Part shown: piece by piece, positions 47,354-55,821 of the stretch | Numbering within the stretch: the stretch's first letter is position 1 | Layout: the number at the start of each line of letters is the position of its first letter | Assembly (NCBI GenBank): GCA_011390955.1 | Contig: JAABRM010000003.1 | Span: forward strand, 1-64,000 | From: Oscillatoriales cyanobacterium | GTDB lineage: Bacteria > Cyanobacteriota > Cyanobacteriia > Cyanobacteriales > Laspinemataceae | Direction of reading: 5' to 3' | DNA length: 64,000 bases | Made by a program: the position numbers and the translations under genes | Notes under the pieces: generated by a model | The model's input: the letters and a program-made list of their open reading frames with translations, nothing else | Databases searched by the model: none | What the model was told of the DNA's origin: nothing

Positions 47354-48391
47354 ATGGGATCGACTAGCGCAAGAATAGCAGTAGATGCGATGGGAGGGGA
47401 TCGTGCCCCTGCCGAAATCGTCGCTGGAGCTATTAGAGCCCAGCAAGAATTGGGCGTAGAGGTTTTGCTGGTCGGCGATCGCGATCAGATTTCCCTAGCG
47501 CTCAAGCAACATACCAATATATCTCCATCTCAAGTACAGATCGTCCATGCGGATGAAGTTGTGGAGATGGGTGAGGAGCCTTTGACTGCTTTAAAACGCA
47601 AGCCAAAGGCTTCAATTCGAGTGGCAATGGATTTGGTCAAAAATAACCAAGCCGATGCCGTGGTCTCTGCCGGTCACTCTGGGGCGGCAATGGCAGCAGC
47701 ATTGCTTAGGTTAGGACGTTTACCCGGAATCGATCGCCCGGCCATTGGCGCCGTTTTTCCTACGGCGATTTTGAATAAATCCGTGCTGATTTTGGATGTG
47801 GGAGCCAATGTAGACTGCCGCCCGAAATTTTTAGAACAGTTCGCGGTCATGGGATCGATTTACAGCCAATATGTCTTAGGCACGTCCGAACCGAAAGTCG
47901 GACTGCTCAATATTGGCGAAGAAGCTTGTAAAGGAAATGAGCAGAGCCTGAAAACCTATCAACTCCTCGAACAAAACCCCCAAATTACCTTTATTGGTAA
48001 TGCGGAAGGTCGGGATGTGCTGACAGGAAAATTTGATGTCATAGTCTGCGATGGCTTTGTCGGCAATATTTTGTTGAAATTCGCTGAAGCCGTGGGCGAA
48101 ATTGTCCTGCAAACCCTAAAAGAAGAACTTTCCGCTGGCTGGCAAGGTAAGCTTGGGGCTACCCTTTTAAAACCTAGTTTAAGGCGATTTAAGCAAAGGG
48201 TGGATCATGTGGAACATGGGGGCGGCTTGTTGCTGGGTGTGGCTGGAGTTTGTATTATTAGCCACGGCAGTTCCGAAGCTCGCTCAATTTTTAGTGCCAT
48301 TCGCTTGGCCAAAGAAGCCATTGACCATCAAGTGCTAGACAGAATCAAGGTTTGGGATCAAAACCCCGACCCATCAGAGGTGAGCAATTAA
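47354..48391 (+). CDS. plsX: PlsX, phosphate acyltransferase
   Basis: A 345-aa enzyme that converts acyl-ACP to acyl-phosphate for glycerolipid synthesis. The N-terminal IAVDAMGGDRAPAEIV is diagnostic, as are SAGHSGAAMAAALLRLGR, LDVGANVDCRPKFL and GFVGNILLKFAEA. It is the first gene of a same-strand lipid set; fabH follows after 106 bases. A -10-like TATACT lies at 47291, but no -35 at good spacing is clear. Confidence 0.96.
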   Translation: MGSTSARIAVDAMGGDRAPAEIVAGAIRAQQELGVEVLLVGDRDQISLALKQHTNISPSQVQIVHADEVVEMGEEPLTALKRKPKASIRVAMDLVKNNQADAVVSAGHSGAAMAAALLRLGRLPGIDRPAIGAVFPTAILNKSVLILDVGANVDCRPKFLEQFAVMGSIYSQYVLGTSEPKVGLLNIGEEACKGNEQSLKTYQLLEQNPQITFIGNAEGRDVLTGKFDVIVCDGFVGNILLKFAEAVGEIVLQTLKEELSAGWQGKLGATLLKPSLRRFKQRVDHVEHGGGLLLGVAGVCIISHGSSEARSIFSAIRLAKEAIDHQVLDRIKVWDQNPDPSEVSN

Positions 48392-48497
48392 CCCTGCCCC
48401 CGCCTTCGCGGGGGTTGCATAACGGTCAGATGGTGGCGACTAACAGCGAATAGATATTTAACGCGAATGAAACGCCAATGCTTATGGAGAATTTACA

Positions 48498-49508
48498 TTG
48501 AAACAGGTATTTAATTCTGGAGGGGCAGGGATTGCAATTATCGGCTGCGGTTCAGCTACTCCAGGGGTTTCCTTGGATAATGAAGCCCTTTCACAGATAG
48601 TCGAAACTTCCGATGAGTGGATTACCACTCGCACCGGAATTCAAAAACGGCATATCGCTCAACCAGCAGATTCTCTGGCGCAGCTTGGAACCGAAGCGGC
48701 AGTTGGGGCGATCGCTATGGCCGGTATTACACCAGCAGACATCGATTTGATTATCTTAGCTACCTCCACAGGTGATGACCTATTTGGCAGTGCCACGACC
48801 ATTCAAGCAAATCTTGGCGCGACGCGAGCGGTAGCTTTCGATTTGACCGCCGCTTGTTCGGGCTTTTTGTTTGGATTAGTGACAGGCGCCCAGTTCATTC
48901 GCACCGGCGCCTACCAAAATGTGCTTTTAGTAGGTGCAGATATTCTATCGCGCTGGGTCGATTGGTCAGATCGCACGACCTGCGTCCTGTTTGGGGATGG
49001 CGCCGGGGCTGTGGTGATGCAGGCATCTTCAGAGCGCGATCGCTTGTTAGGATTTGAACTCCGCAGTGATGGCAGCCAAAATCAATGCCTGCAACTTCCC
49101 TACTGCTCAACCCCGAAAACCCTGGTCAATGACATTTCCGTCAGCCAAGGCACTTATCAACCCATCACCATGACGGGTAAAGAAGTTTATCGCTTTGCGG
49201 TGACGCAGGTGCCCGAAGTGGTGGAAAAAGCCCTGTTTAGGGCAAATTTAACTGTTGACCAGATCGACTGGCTGCTATTACATCAAGCAAATCAGCGGAT
49301 TTTGGCTGCTGTCGCCCAACGGTTAAATATTCCTAGCGATAAGGTATTGACAAATTTGTCTTCTTATGGTAATACTTCGGCGGCTTCTATCCCCCTGGCA
49401 CTGGATGAAGCGGTGCGATCGGGGAAAGTGCAGCCCGGTGATATTATTGCCTCTGCTGGTTTTGGTGCCGGTTTAACCTGGGGTGCGGCGATCTTTCAGT
49501 GGGGCTGA
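48498..49508 (+). CDS. fabH: FabH, beta-ketoacyl-ACP synthase III
   Basis: A 336-aa condensing enzyme that starts fatty-acid chains from acetyl-CoA and malonyl-ACP. The catalytic triad is visible: Cys in DLTAACSGFLFG, His in LLHQANQRIL and Asn in SSYGNTSAAS. The start is a TTG at 48498, with GGAG 9 bases upstream; no ATG is available before the conserved IIGCGSATP. It lies between plsX and fabD. Confidence 0.96.
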   Translation: MKQVFNSGGAGIAIIGCGSATPGVSLDNEALSQIVETSDEWITTRTGIQKRHIAQPADSLAQLGTEAAVGAIAMAGITPADIDLIILATSTGDDLFGSATTIQANLGATRAVAFDLTAACSGFLFGLVTGAQFIRTGAYQNVLLVGADILSRWVDWSDRTTCVLFGDGAGAVVMQASSERDRLLGFELRSDGSQNQCLQLPYCSTPKTLVNDISVSQGTYQPITMTGKEVYRFAVTQVPEVVEKALFRANLTVDQIDWLLLHQANQRILAAVAQRLNIPSDKVLTNLSSYGNTSAASIPLALDEAVRSGKVQPGDIIASAGFGAGLTWGAAIFQWG

Positions 49509-49509
49509 T

Positions 49510-49600
49510 TTTTGGTTATTGGTTATTGGTTATTGGTTATTGGTTATTGGTTGTTTGATTCAAATAACGAATAACCAATAACCAATAACAATTAAAAGTA
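49510..49600. repeat. TTGGTTA heptamer STRR between fabH and fabD
   Basis: Tandem TTGGTTA copies, then inverted TAACCAA copies, could pair into a hairpin inside the lipid gene set and attenuate read-through. Confidence 0.8.
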
Positions 49601-49628
49601 GTAAACCGTGAAGTAAAAATAAACATAA

Positions 49629-50510
49629 ATGACTAAAACAGCATGGGTTTTTCCCGGACAAGGTTCTCAAGCGATCGGCATGGGAGTGGATCTCCAAGAG
49701 TTGCCTCAAGCACAAGCTTTTTTCCAGAAAGCTGAGGATATTCTCGGTTGGTCGGTTTTGGATATCTGCCAAAGTAATGAAGAAAAATTATCCTATACCC
49801 CATATACTCAACCTTGTTTGTATGTGGTTGAAAGCATTCTGGCACGGTTGATGCGCGATCGCGGATATCAGCCCCAGTTAGTGGCCGGTCATAGCTTGGG
49901 CGAATATGTGGCCCTGTATGCGGCTGGGGTCTTTTCCTTTGAAGATGGATTAGCCCTAGTCAAGCAGCGATCGGAATTAATGAATACTGCTCCCGAAGGG
50001 CAAATGGATGCTCTGATGGGCTTTCAGCGGGAAGAACTGGAACAAGCGATTGCCGAAATTCCTGATGTGGTTATTGCTAATGACAATAGCGCCGTGCAAG
50101 TGGTGGTGTCCGGCAGTCCTGCCGCGATCCAACAACTCAAAGCCAGTATTAAGATTAAGCGAGCGGTGACATTGAAGGTGTCCCGCGCTTTTCACTCCCC
50201 GTTTATGGCTACTGCGGAAGCGGAATACCGCGAAGTTTTGGCATCAGTGCCATTTACCGATGCTCAAGTGCCGGTGTTGTCCAACGTTGACCCCACCCCC
50301 GCGATCGCAGCGGAAGTTTTAAAAGCCCGTTTGATGGCCCAAATGACAGGTGCAGTCCGTTGGCGAGAAACTTCTCTCCAGTTGGCGGCAGAAGGCATTG
50401 AAGAGGCGATCGAAATTGGGCCGGGTAATGCCCTGACGGGTTTGATTAAGCGGACTTGTCCAGAGATCGCTTTGAAAAATATTCACCGGGTGGCAGATTT
50501 ATTGCCGTAG
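49629..50510 (+). CDS. fabD: FabD, malonyl-CoA:ACP transacylase
   Basis: A 293-aa enzyme that loads malonyl units onto acyl carrier protein. The nucleophile Ser is in AGHSLGEYVALYAAG, the catalytic His in SRAFHSPFM, and the N-terminal oxyanion loop is FPGQGSQAIGMG. Full length. Its stop codon lies within the left arm of a 19-bp inverted repeat (50507-50580). Third gene of the plsX-fabH-fabD-plsC set. Confidence 0.97.
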   Translation: MTKTAWVFPGQGSQAIGMGVDLQELPQAQAFFQKAEDILGWSVLDICQSNEEKLSYTPYTQPCLYVVESILARLMRDRGYQPQLVAGHSLGEYVALYAAGVFSFEDGLALVKQRSELMNTAPEGQMDALMGFQREELEQAIAEIPDVVIANDNSAVQVVVSGSPAAIQQLKASIKIKRAVTLKVSRAFHSPFMATAEAEYREVLASVPFTDAQVPVLSNVDPTPAIAAEVLKARLMAQMTGAVRWRETSLQLAAEGIEEAIEIGPGNALTGLIKRTCPEIALKNIHRVADLLP

Positions 50511-50580
50511 GGGCAAAGCATTCGGGCAATAATTTCTCTTGTTAACCCCCAAATTTAATCTCCGAATGCTTTGCCCCTAC
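50507..50580. repeat. 19-bp perfect inverted repeat overlapping the fabD stop
   Basis: 50507-50525 is the exact inverse of 50562-50580, with a 36-nt loop; arms begin GTAGGGGCAAAGC. It is like the GTAGGGG palindromes elsewhere in the window. It could form a terminator or RNA-end hairpin between fabD and plsC, or be a miniature mobile element. Confidence 0.85.
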
Positions 50581-50675
50581 TAGGTGCGATCGCCTTGTAA
50601 TATCCCCCGATCGCTGCCCCATCACTGCTTTTGTCATGTAAATCATAGATCGCTATAGATCACCATAGATCGCCA

Positions 50676-51338
50676 ATGAGTCACGACCAGCCGAAATCCA
50701 AATTTGTAGGCCGCGAACCGCGAACGAGCTTAATCCTTTATCACTTATTTAAGTGGTCAGTGGTTAGCCCCATGCTGCATATATATTTTCGGGGTCGCAT
50801 TTATGGCGCCGAAAAAGTCCCGCAGTCTGGCCCTTTGGTAGTAGTCAGTAATCATGCCAGTGACTTCGATCCGCCGATTGTCTCTAGCTGTATGCGGCGA
50901 CCTGTGGCGTTTATGGCCAAAGAAGAGTTATTTCAGGTGCCGGTACTGAAAGATGCCATTCGCTTGTACGGAGCTTATCCGGTGAAACGGGGCTCCGCAG
51001 ACCGCAGTGCGATGCGTTCGGCTTTATCATACCTGGAGCAAGGATGGGCAACGGGGCTATTTTTACAAGGCACTCGCACCCTCGATGGTCGGATTACTGA
51101 CCCGAAGCTGGGGGCGGCATTGATTGCGGCGAAAGCGAAAGCCCCCATATTGCCGGTGAGTTTATGGGGGACTCAAGCTATTGTGAAAAAGGGATCGCTT
51201 TTGCCCAAACCTGTGCCCGTCACGATTAGAATTGGCGAACTCATGGAGCCACCGAGTTCGAGCGATCGCGCAGAATTAGAAAGAGTCACCAATCATTGCA
51301 CCGAAGTGATTAATGGGATGCTTGATTTGGGACGATGA
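50676..51338 (+). CDS. plsC: PlsC-family 1-acylglycerol-3-phosphate acyltransferase
   Basis: A 220-aa acyltransferase making phosphatidic acid from lysophosphatidic acid. The HX4D catalytic motif is His60 to Asp65 in NHASDFDPP. The glycerophosphate motif is FLQGTRT in place of the usual FPEGTR, so the Glu is replaced by Gln. A hydrophobic segment covers about 28-38. It follows fabD after an inverted repeat and completes the lipid set. Specificity is not determined. Confidence 0.92.
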   Translation: MSHDQPKSKFVGREPRTSLILYHLFKWSVVSPMLHIYFRGRIYGAEKVPQSGPLVVVSNHASDFDPPIVSSCMRRPVAFMAKEELFQVPVLKDAIRLYGAYPVKRGSADRSAMRSALSYLEQGWATGLFLQGTRTLDGRITDPKLGAALIAAKAKAPILPVSLWGTQAIVKKGSLLPKPVPVTIRIGELMEPPSSSDRAELERVTNHCTEVINGMLDLGR

Positions 51339-51344
51339 TAAATT

Positions 51345-51618
51345 GTTATTGGTTGTTGGTTGTTGGTTGGTTGTTGTTGGTTGTTGGTTGTTGGTTGTTG
51401 GTTGTTGGTTGTTGTTTGTTGTTGGTTGTTGGTTGTTTGTTGGGGAAAGGGGAACGGGGAACCGCGATCGTGCCCGCCATCAGCAGAGGAAAACAATTAA
51501 CAATTAACAATTATCAATTATCAATTATCAATTATCAATTATCAATTATCAATTATCAATTACACCCCAACAACCAACAACCAACAACCAACAACAAATA
51601 ACCAACAACCAACAACAA
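51345..51618. repeat. STRR block of TTGGTTG, TTATCAA and CCAACAA units
   Basis: TTGTTGG-type heptamers fill 51345-51440. TTATCAATTA units fill 51495-51560 and CCAACAA units fill 51565-51618. The first and last groups are complementary, so the region between plsC and the convergent YdcF gene could fold into a long hairpin. Confidence 0.8.
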
Positions 51619-51621
51619 ATA

Positions 51622-52167
51622 TTAACTGTCTTCCTTGCGGTTAGCTAAACTCGATCCGGTATATCCCGTTGTCACCCACAACACCGATCGCACCCCATCC
51701 CGAATGACTTTTTCTATGGGTTCAGGCGATCGCCCCGACGGAACAGGTAAGGGCTGAAATTTAATCCCTCGACTGCCCAAAACAATCTCCCCAATGACTC
51801 TAGCCCGCAACATGTGGTCATCGGATGTTACTAAATAAACCGAGTCAACCCCTTGGGACTTGAGTTGATCCACCACCGTCGTAAAGTTTGTCACCGTATC
51901 CACCGCTTGATAATCTAGATGGACTCGATTTAGATCGATTCCCTCTTTGGCAAACAGCCATTCGGCATATTCTTCATTACTGCCCCCAGAAACCCAAATC
52001 TCTAATTCTGGGCGTTGTAAGGCAAATTGAGCGGCAAATTCTTCTCGTTTGATCTCCCCTCCCAACACTAACAATACTTCTGGAGGAGAGGGACTTTTGA
52101 AGGGTTGATAATGCAACCATAACGCCATTAAGAATCCTATGAGTAACCACCAGAAAGTCTTCCGCAT
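51622..52167 (-). CDS. YdcF/DUF218-family membrane-anchored protein
   Basis: A 181-aa DUF218 protein, a family thought to act in cell-envelope metabolism. A single N-terminal anchor follows the ATG (MRKTFWWLLIGFLMALWLHY). The domain then shows EVLLVLGG, ELEIWVSGGSNEEYAEW, DTVTNFTTVV and VYLVTSDDHMLRARVIGEIV, the usual order. An ATG at 52215 would add 16 basic residues before the anchor; the later start is preferred because the anchor then begins at the terminus, though neither has a clear ribosome site. Confidence 0.8.
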   Translation of the reverse strand: MRKTFWWLLIGFLMALWLHYQPFKSPSPPEVLLVLGGEIKREEFAAQFALQRPELEIWVSGGSNEEYAEWLFAKEGIDLNRVHLDYQAVDTVTNFTTVVDQLKSQGVDSVYLVTSDDHMLRARVIGEIVLGSRGIKFQPLPVPSGRSPEPIEKVIRDGVRSVLWVTTGYTGSSLANRKEDS

Positions 52168-52379
52168 GGAAAACTTTTTAGTACGTCTTGTTCTGGGAGT
52201 CAAACAGAGCCTCATATCGATTCGGGAGTTGGGTAGATTTTCAATTAGAAAAAGGTAGGATCCTTTTTTTGGCGTCAGGGCAAAGCATTAGCACTGAAAT
52301 TTTAGTTGTAAGGCAATGGGAGAATCGCCAAGATTTTCCAGGGAATGCAAAAGCCCCTCTCCGGGCTGCATGATAAACC

Positions 52380-52410
52380 AAAGCGATGCCTGTTCGCTAG
52401 ACATCGCTTT
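52380..52410 (-). terminator. Hairpin downstream of tRNA-Arg
   Basis: AAAGCGATG (52380-52388) pairs with CATCGCTTT (52402-52410), a perfect 9-bp stem with a 13-nt loop, 65 bases after the tRNA end. A U-rich run on the minus strand is weak. The flanking 52216-52474 spacer holds a second small GC hairpin near 52352-52367 and no gene. Confidence 0.5.
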
Positions 52411-52511
52411 AAGTTTAGCAAAGGAAAATCAATTTCCTCCGGAAATTTTAACGCTTATTTAACCATTGTTTAGACGGGACTGGCCGGATTTGAACCGGCG
52501 ACCTAGCGCTT

Positions 52512-53383
52512 CAGATTCGTGAGAGTTTCCCCTCTCTCTGGACTATTCCTTCACCATAGACAATAGCCGTTAGGTGGTGGCCGTTACGTTTGAGGAGGTT
52601 TCTGTTTCTACTTTGTAGAGCATCGTTTCCGGGACATAAGGCCGAATTCGTTCAAGAAATTCTTTCCCTGCCTTGGTTCCCATGCGTAAACGGTAAGAGT
52701 TTTTCCCTTTAATTAACCCCCATTTTATTTCCCAAGCTTCTGAAAAATAAGCGATAATTAGCTCATTTTCTGCCTGAGAAATTCGGGTATTTAAGGTTAT
52801 TTCTAAGCCATGAATTTTACCGTTTTTTTTTAACGATTTACTCCCTTTGTCTAAGAACCATAAGGCAATTCCTGGCATAGTTAATAAGTCTAAAAACTCT
52901 CTGGTGATTTTTTGAGTTCCTCCAGGAAATCGCTTTTTTACTAATACCCTAATTAAAGGGATTAACTTGGGTTCTAGACAGAGGAGTCGCTCGCCCTTTT
53001 TCGTGAACCGACTATATAGGCTCACGGGTTTTTGGGTAATCTGTTCCAGAAGTCGCTGTTTAAATAGGACGTAATCTTCTTGAAAAGCTGGGTGTTGAAT
53101 ATAAAAGTTGTTTTGTCTTTTATAGGCATTTCCCAACAAGATTCCCACTAAAACTCCGCGTTTCTCTACTTTTGATGAGACATGATAGTCCATCTAATTT
53201 TCGCTCCCGCAAACCAGTCTCTGCACCTTCTCTACTTCCCCTGGGTTGGGTGGGTAGAGCTTGGCTCAAGATTACCTTGTCTGTGATTTAGAGTAATCAA
53301 AGATTGCTCTAAGCACATCTTTAGGCTTTCTTGAATTTGACCACATTCACTCCTGAAGTTTCCCCCAGGGTGCCCGATGATTC
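52512..53383 (-). ncRNA. Group I self-splicing intron in tRNA-Arg(CCU)
   Basis: An 872-nt intron. Exon U precedes the 5' splice site and the intron ends in G, as group I rules require. The exon end CTCCT can pair with AGGAG inside the intron's 5' part as P1. The R strand of P7 reads GTGCAGAGACT (minus strand, about 53224-53214) and the S strand AAGGAATAGTCC (about 52551-52540), both classical. A P9-like stem GAGAG/CTCTC lies near the 3' end. A protein gene lies between the two P7 strands, probably in the P8 loop. Confidence 0.88.
52570..53193 (-). CDS. LAGLIDADG protein encoded in the group I intron, catalytic residues replaced
   Basis: A 207-aa protein of the LAGLIDADG_2 type. The two motif helices are LVGILLGNA (15-23) and IALWFLDKG (109-117), spaced as in single-chain homing endonucleases. 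In active enzymes the eighth residue of each motif is Asp or Glu; here it is Asn22 and Lys116, so DNA cleavage is probably lost. The frame is otherwise full and uninterrupted, so selection may keep it as a splicing helper (maturase); that is inference. It lies wholly inside the intron, between the P7 strands. Confidence 0.85.
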   Translation of the reverse strand: MDYHVSSKVEKRGVLVGILLGNAYKRQNNFYIQHPAFQEDYVLFKQRLLEQITQKPVSLYSRFTKKGERLLCLEPKLIPLIRVLVKKRFPGGTQKITREFLDLLTMPGIALWFLDKGSKSLKKNGKIHGLEITLNTRISQAENELIIAYFSEAWEIKWGLIKGKNSYRLRMGTKAGKEFLERIRPYVPETMLYKVETETSSNVTATT

Positions 53384-53643
53384 AGGAGGCGCTTGCTCTA
53401 TCCATCTGAGCCACAGCCCCATGCATTTTTAGATCATAGCAGACTGTTGAATAACCTTTACGGCGACAAAGCAGGATTTTGACTTGAATCTTTGACGCTG
53501 ACAAGGATTTCCCCGTTTATAAGTCCACGGATTTCCGACCGAATTCGGTGGTCGGTTGATATTCTGTCCGCTGCCCCGGAACAAGATCCGGCGATCGGGT
53601 GTAAACTGCGATCGCTTTTAATGAATTGGTTATTGGAGTCGCC

Positions 53644-54285
53644 ATGAATAGCAGCCATCATCGCCATCCTGTACTCTTGGTTCATGGGATTTGGGACAAG
53701 GAAAAAATTTTTTGCCGTTTATGCGATCATCTGCAAAATCAGGGTTGGACTGTGCATACCCTAAATCTGACACCTAATACTGGGGCTGCCCCCCTGGAAG
53801 TGTTGGCCCAGCAGGTTGCCGATAAAGTCGATCGCACTTTTAGCCCTGATGATATTTTTGATTTAGTGGGTTTTAGTATGGGGGGACTGGTGACTCGCTA
53901 CTATGTCCAAAGACTTGGGGGTGTGGAACGAGTGCAGCGATATATTACGATTTCTGCCCCTCATCATGGGACAATCACGGCTTATTCTCTGCCGTTGAAA
54001 GGGGTGATGCAAATGCGTCCTGGGAGTGCTTTTCTGCAAGACTTGAATCGGGATGCGGTGGAAATTTTGAGCCGATTGCAGTTTACTTCGATCTGGACGC
54101 CTTACGATCTGATGATTGTGCCTGCGAGTAGTTCCCAAATGCCTGTGGGGGAGGAAATTGTGCTTTCAGTGCCGGTGCATCGTTGGATGGTGAGCGATCG
54201 CTGCTGTTTGGAAACTGTGGCCAAAGTGCTTTCGGTCGAGCGGCGCTCTAGCGGCGAACGAGATTTATCATCGATTCAAGCCTAG
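53644..54285 (+). CDS. Alpha/beta-hydrolase, lipase/esterase type
   Basis: A 213-aa lipase-like protein of the PGAP1/class 2 lipase type found in cyanobacteria. The oxyanion HG motif is VLLVHGIWD, the nucleophile Ser is in LVGFSMGGLVTRYY, the Asp is probably in TPYDLMIVP and the His in VPVHRWMVSD. There is no signal peptide. A TTG at 53626 is in frame, but GGAG 5 bases before the ATG at 53644 favours the latter. Asparaginase follows after 36 bases, so the two may share a transcript. Confidence 0.85.
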   Translation: MNSSHHRHPVLLVHGIWDKEKIFCRLCDHLQNQGWTVHTLNLTPNTGAAPLEVLAQQVADKVDRTFSPDDIFDLVGFSMGGLVTRYYVQRLGGVERVQRYITISAPHHGTITAYSLPLKGVMQMRPGSAFLQDLNRDAVEILSRLQFTSIWTPYDLMIVPASSSQMPVGEEIVLSVPVHRWMVSDRCCLETVAKVLSVERRSSGERDLSSIQA

Positions 54286-54321
54286 GCAACGTAAATTTAA
54301 GAATAAAACATTACTAAACTA

Positions 54322-55275
54322 ATGACTATGGCAAAAACAACGAAATCAACACCAATTAAAGTTCAGTTATTGCGAGAAGGGATTGTCGAGTCCGTTCATC
54401 AGGTTGAGGCTGTGGTTTGCGATCGCCGGGGACGGGTGCTTTCCGTAGCCGGGAATGCTCAAACTACTGCTTTTGTTCGCTCGGCCCTGAAACCATTTCA
54501 AGCCCTAGCGGTGACTTCTACCGGCACTTTGGAACGCTATGACCTGAGCGATCGCGATTTAGCGATTATTTGTAGTTCTCACAAAGGTTCGATCGAGCAA
54601 TCACGGCAAGCGTTTCATATTCTCTGGTGCTGCGAACTTGAACCCTCAGCCCTGCAATGTCCCATTCCTCCTGGGAAAAATAGTCCCTTGGAACATGGCT
54701 GTTCCGGGAAACACGCGGGAATGTTAGCGGTTTGTCAGCAACGCAATTGGGCGGTTAATACTTACCTGCAACGGAATCATCCGGTGCAACTCTTGATTTT
54801 AAGCAAAATTGCCGAGTTGTTGCGGATGCCTGCGGAGGAGTTTATTTCCGCTTACGATGATTGTGGCGCCCCAACTTATCTGATGGAACTGGCACAAATG
54901 GCCACTTTATATGCTCACCTCACTTCTGGGGAAAGCCTGGAGATGGAACGGATTATCCGCGCTATGACTATTTACGCCGGTTTAGTCTCTGGAGAGGGTG
55001 AGTTTGATACGGAACTGATGCAGTTGACTCAAGGAGAATTGGTCAGTAAATCCGGGGCCGAAGGAATTCAATGTATTGGTCGAGTCCGAGAAGGGTTAGG
55101 TTTGGCGATTAAAGTCCTTGATGGCGGCAAACGCGCTAAACGGGCTGTGGCGATTCATTTGCTGAAACAGTTGGGCTGGATTACCCCGACGATCGCCGAA
55201 ACACTTTCGGATAAGTATATTACTCTGACCAATTACACCCGCTTAGATACCTTTGGCGAATTGTCTATGATTTAA
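54322..55275 (+). CDS. Asparaginase II family (Rhizobium-type) protein
   Basis: A 317-aa protein of the asparaginase II family (PF06089), unrelated to the bacterial AnsA/AnsB fold and known from Rhizobium etli, hydrolysing asparagine to aspartate and ammonia. Family signatures are AFVRSALKPFQALAV, CSSHKGSIEQ, PLEHGCSGKHAGML and SGEGEFDTELMQLTQGELVSKSGAEG with the conserved Lys. The start could also be the second Met (MAKTTK). It is intact. A strong inverted repeat ends it at 55315-55368. Confidence 0.9.
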   Translation: MTMAKTTKSTPIKVQLLREGIVESVHQVEAVVCDRRGRVLSVAGNAQTTAFVRSALKPFQALAVTSTGTLERYDLSDRDLAIICSSHKGSIEQSRQAFHILWCCELEPSALQCPIPPGKNSPLEHGCSGKHAGMLAVCQQRNWAVNTYLQRNHPVQLLILSKIAELLRMPAEEFISAYDDCGAPTYLMELAQMATLYAHLTSGESLEMERIIRAMTIYAGLVSGEGEFDTELMQLTQGELVSKSGAEGIQCIGRVREGLGLAIKVLDGGKRAKRAVAIHLLKQLGWITPTIAETLSDKYITLTNYTRLDTFGELSMI

Positions 55276-55314
55276 CGGATCTCACGGATCCATCAGCCGC
55301 CGATTTCATAGTCC

Positions 55315-55385
55315 GGGTAGAGAGCGATCGACGGAGGAAAAGCGAACCGCCCCGATCGCTCTCTACCCTGGGATGATTTTTTTGA
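55315..55385 (+). terminator. 16-bp inverted repeat and T-run after the asparaginase gene
   Basis: 55315-55330 pairs exactly with 55353-55368; a T-run follows at 55377-55383. The arms contain GCGATCG and CGATCGC. The spacer from here to tRNA-fMet holds nothing else apart from the tRNA promoter. Confidence 0.7.
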
Positions 55386-55524
55386 CCTCCCCAAAGACCT
55401 CCTCAAACCAAAATTGCTGCGGCTTCGCGGTTGGCGTCAATCCCTGAATGCCTTGTAATGAAAGGATTTTGGGCGGAAATTGAACTCCAGAAAAAATTAA
55501 GCAAAAGTTTTTTTGAATTAGGGG

Positions 55525-55554
55525 TTGCTATTTTTAGAAGAGTGTGGTTATAAT
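55525..55554 (+). promoter_or_regulatory. Sigma-70-type promoter of tRNA-fMet
   Basis: TTGCTA (55525-55530), 18-bp spacer, TATAAT (55549-55554). The start would fall near 55561, about 5 bases before the tRNA. Confidence 0.75.
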
Positions 55555-55565
55555 ATATGAGGCGA

Positions 55566-55642
<77 letters not shown>

Positions 55643-55653
55643 AATTTTAACAG

Positions 55654-55693
55654 AACCCTGTGACCATTATCGGTCACGGGGTTTTATTTTTTT
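55654..55693 (+). terminator. Terminator of tRNA-fMet
   Basis: A 12-bp stem (55654-55665 with 55672-55683) with a 6-nt loop, then TTATTTTTTT. Confidence 0.9.
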
Positions 55694-55821
55694 ATCCGTG
55701 CAGCCCTGACGATTAGAATAGAGTTGACGCAAGAGTCAAAATTTAGAGGGAATTATTGGACTCGGTTTAACTCTTCTGCGTCAACATCATTTAAACAAAA
55801 TTCTTATAGTGGGTGGTGACT

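Larger units (their letters stand above)
52475..53420 (-). tRNA. tRNA-Arg(CCU), split by a group I intron
   Basis: The 5' exon is 53420-53384 (37 nt) and the 3' exon 52511-52475 (37 nt), giving a 74-nt tRNA without encoded CCA. Acceptor GGGGCTG/CAGTCCC pairs in all 7 places (one G-U). The D arm is GCTC/GAGC. The anticodon stem AGCGC/GCGCT encloses the loop CTCCTAA with anticodon CCU, and the T arm is GCCGG/CCGGC around TTCAAAT. The intron interrupts directly after the third anticodon base. All arms close only if the 872-nt intron is removed. Confidence 0.92.
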
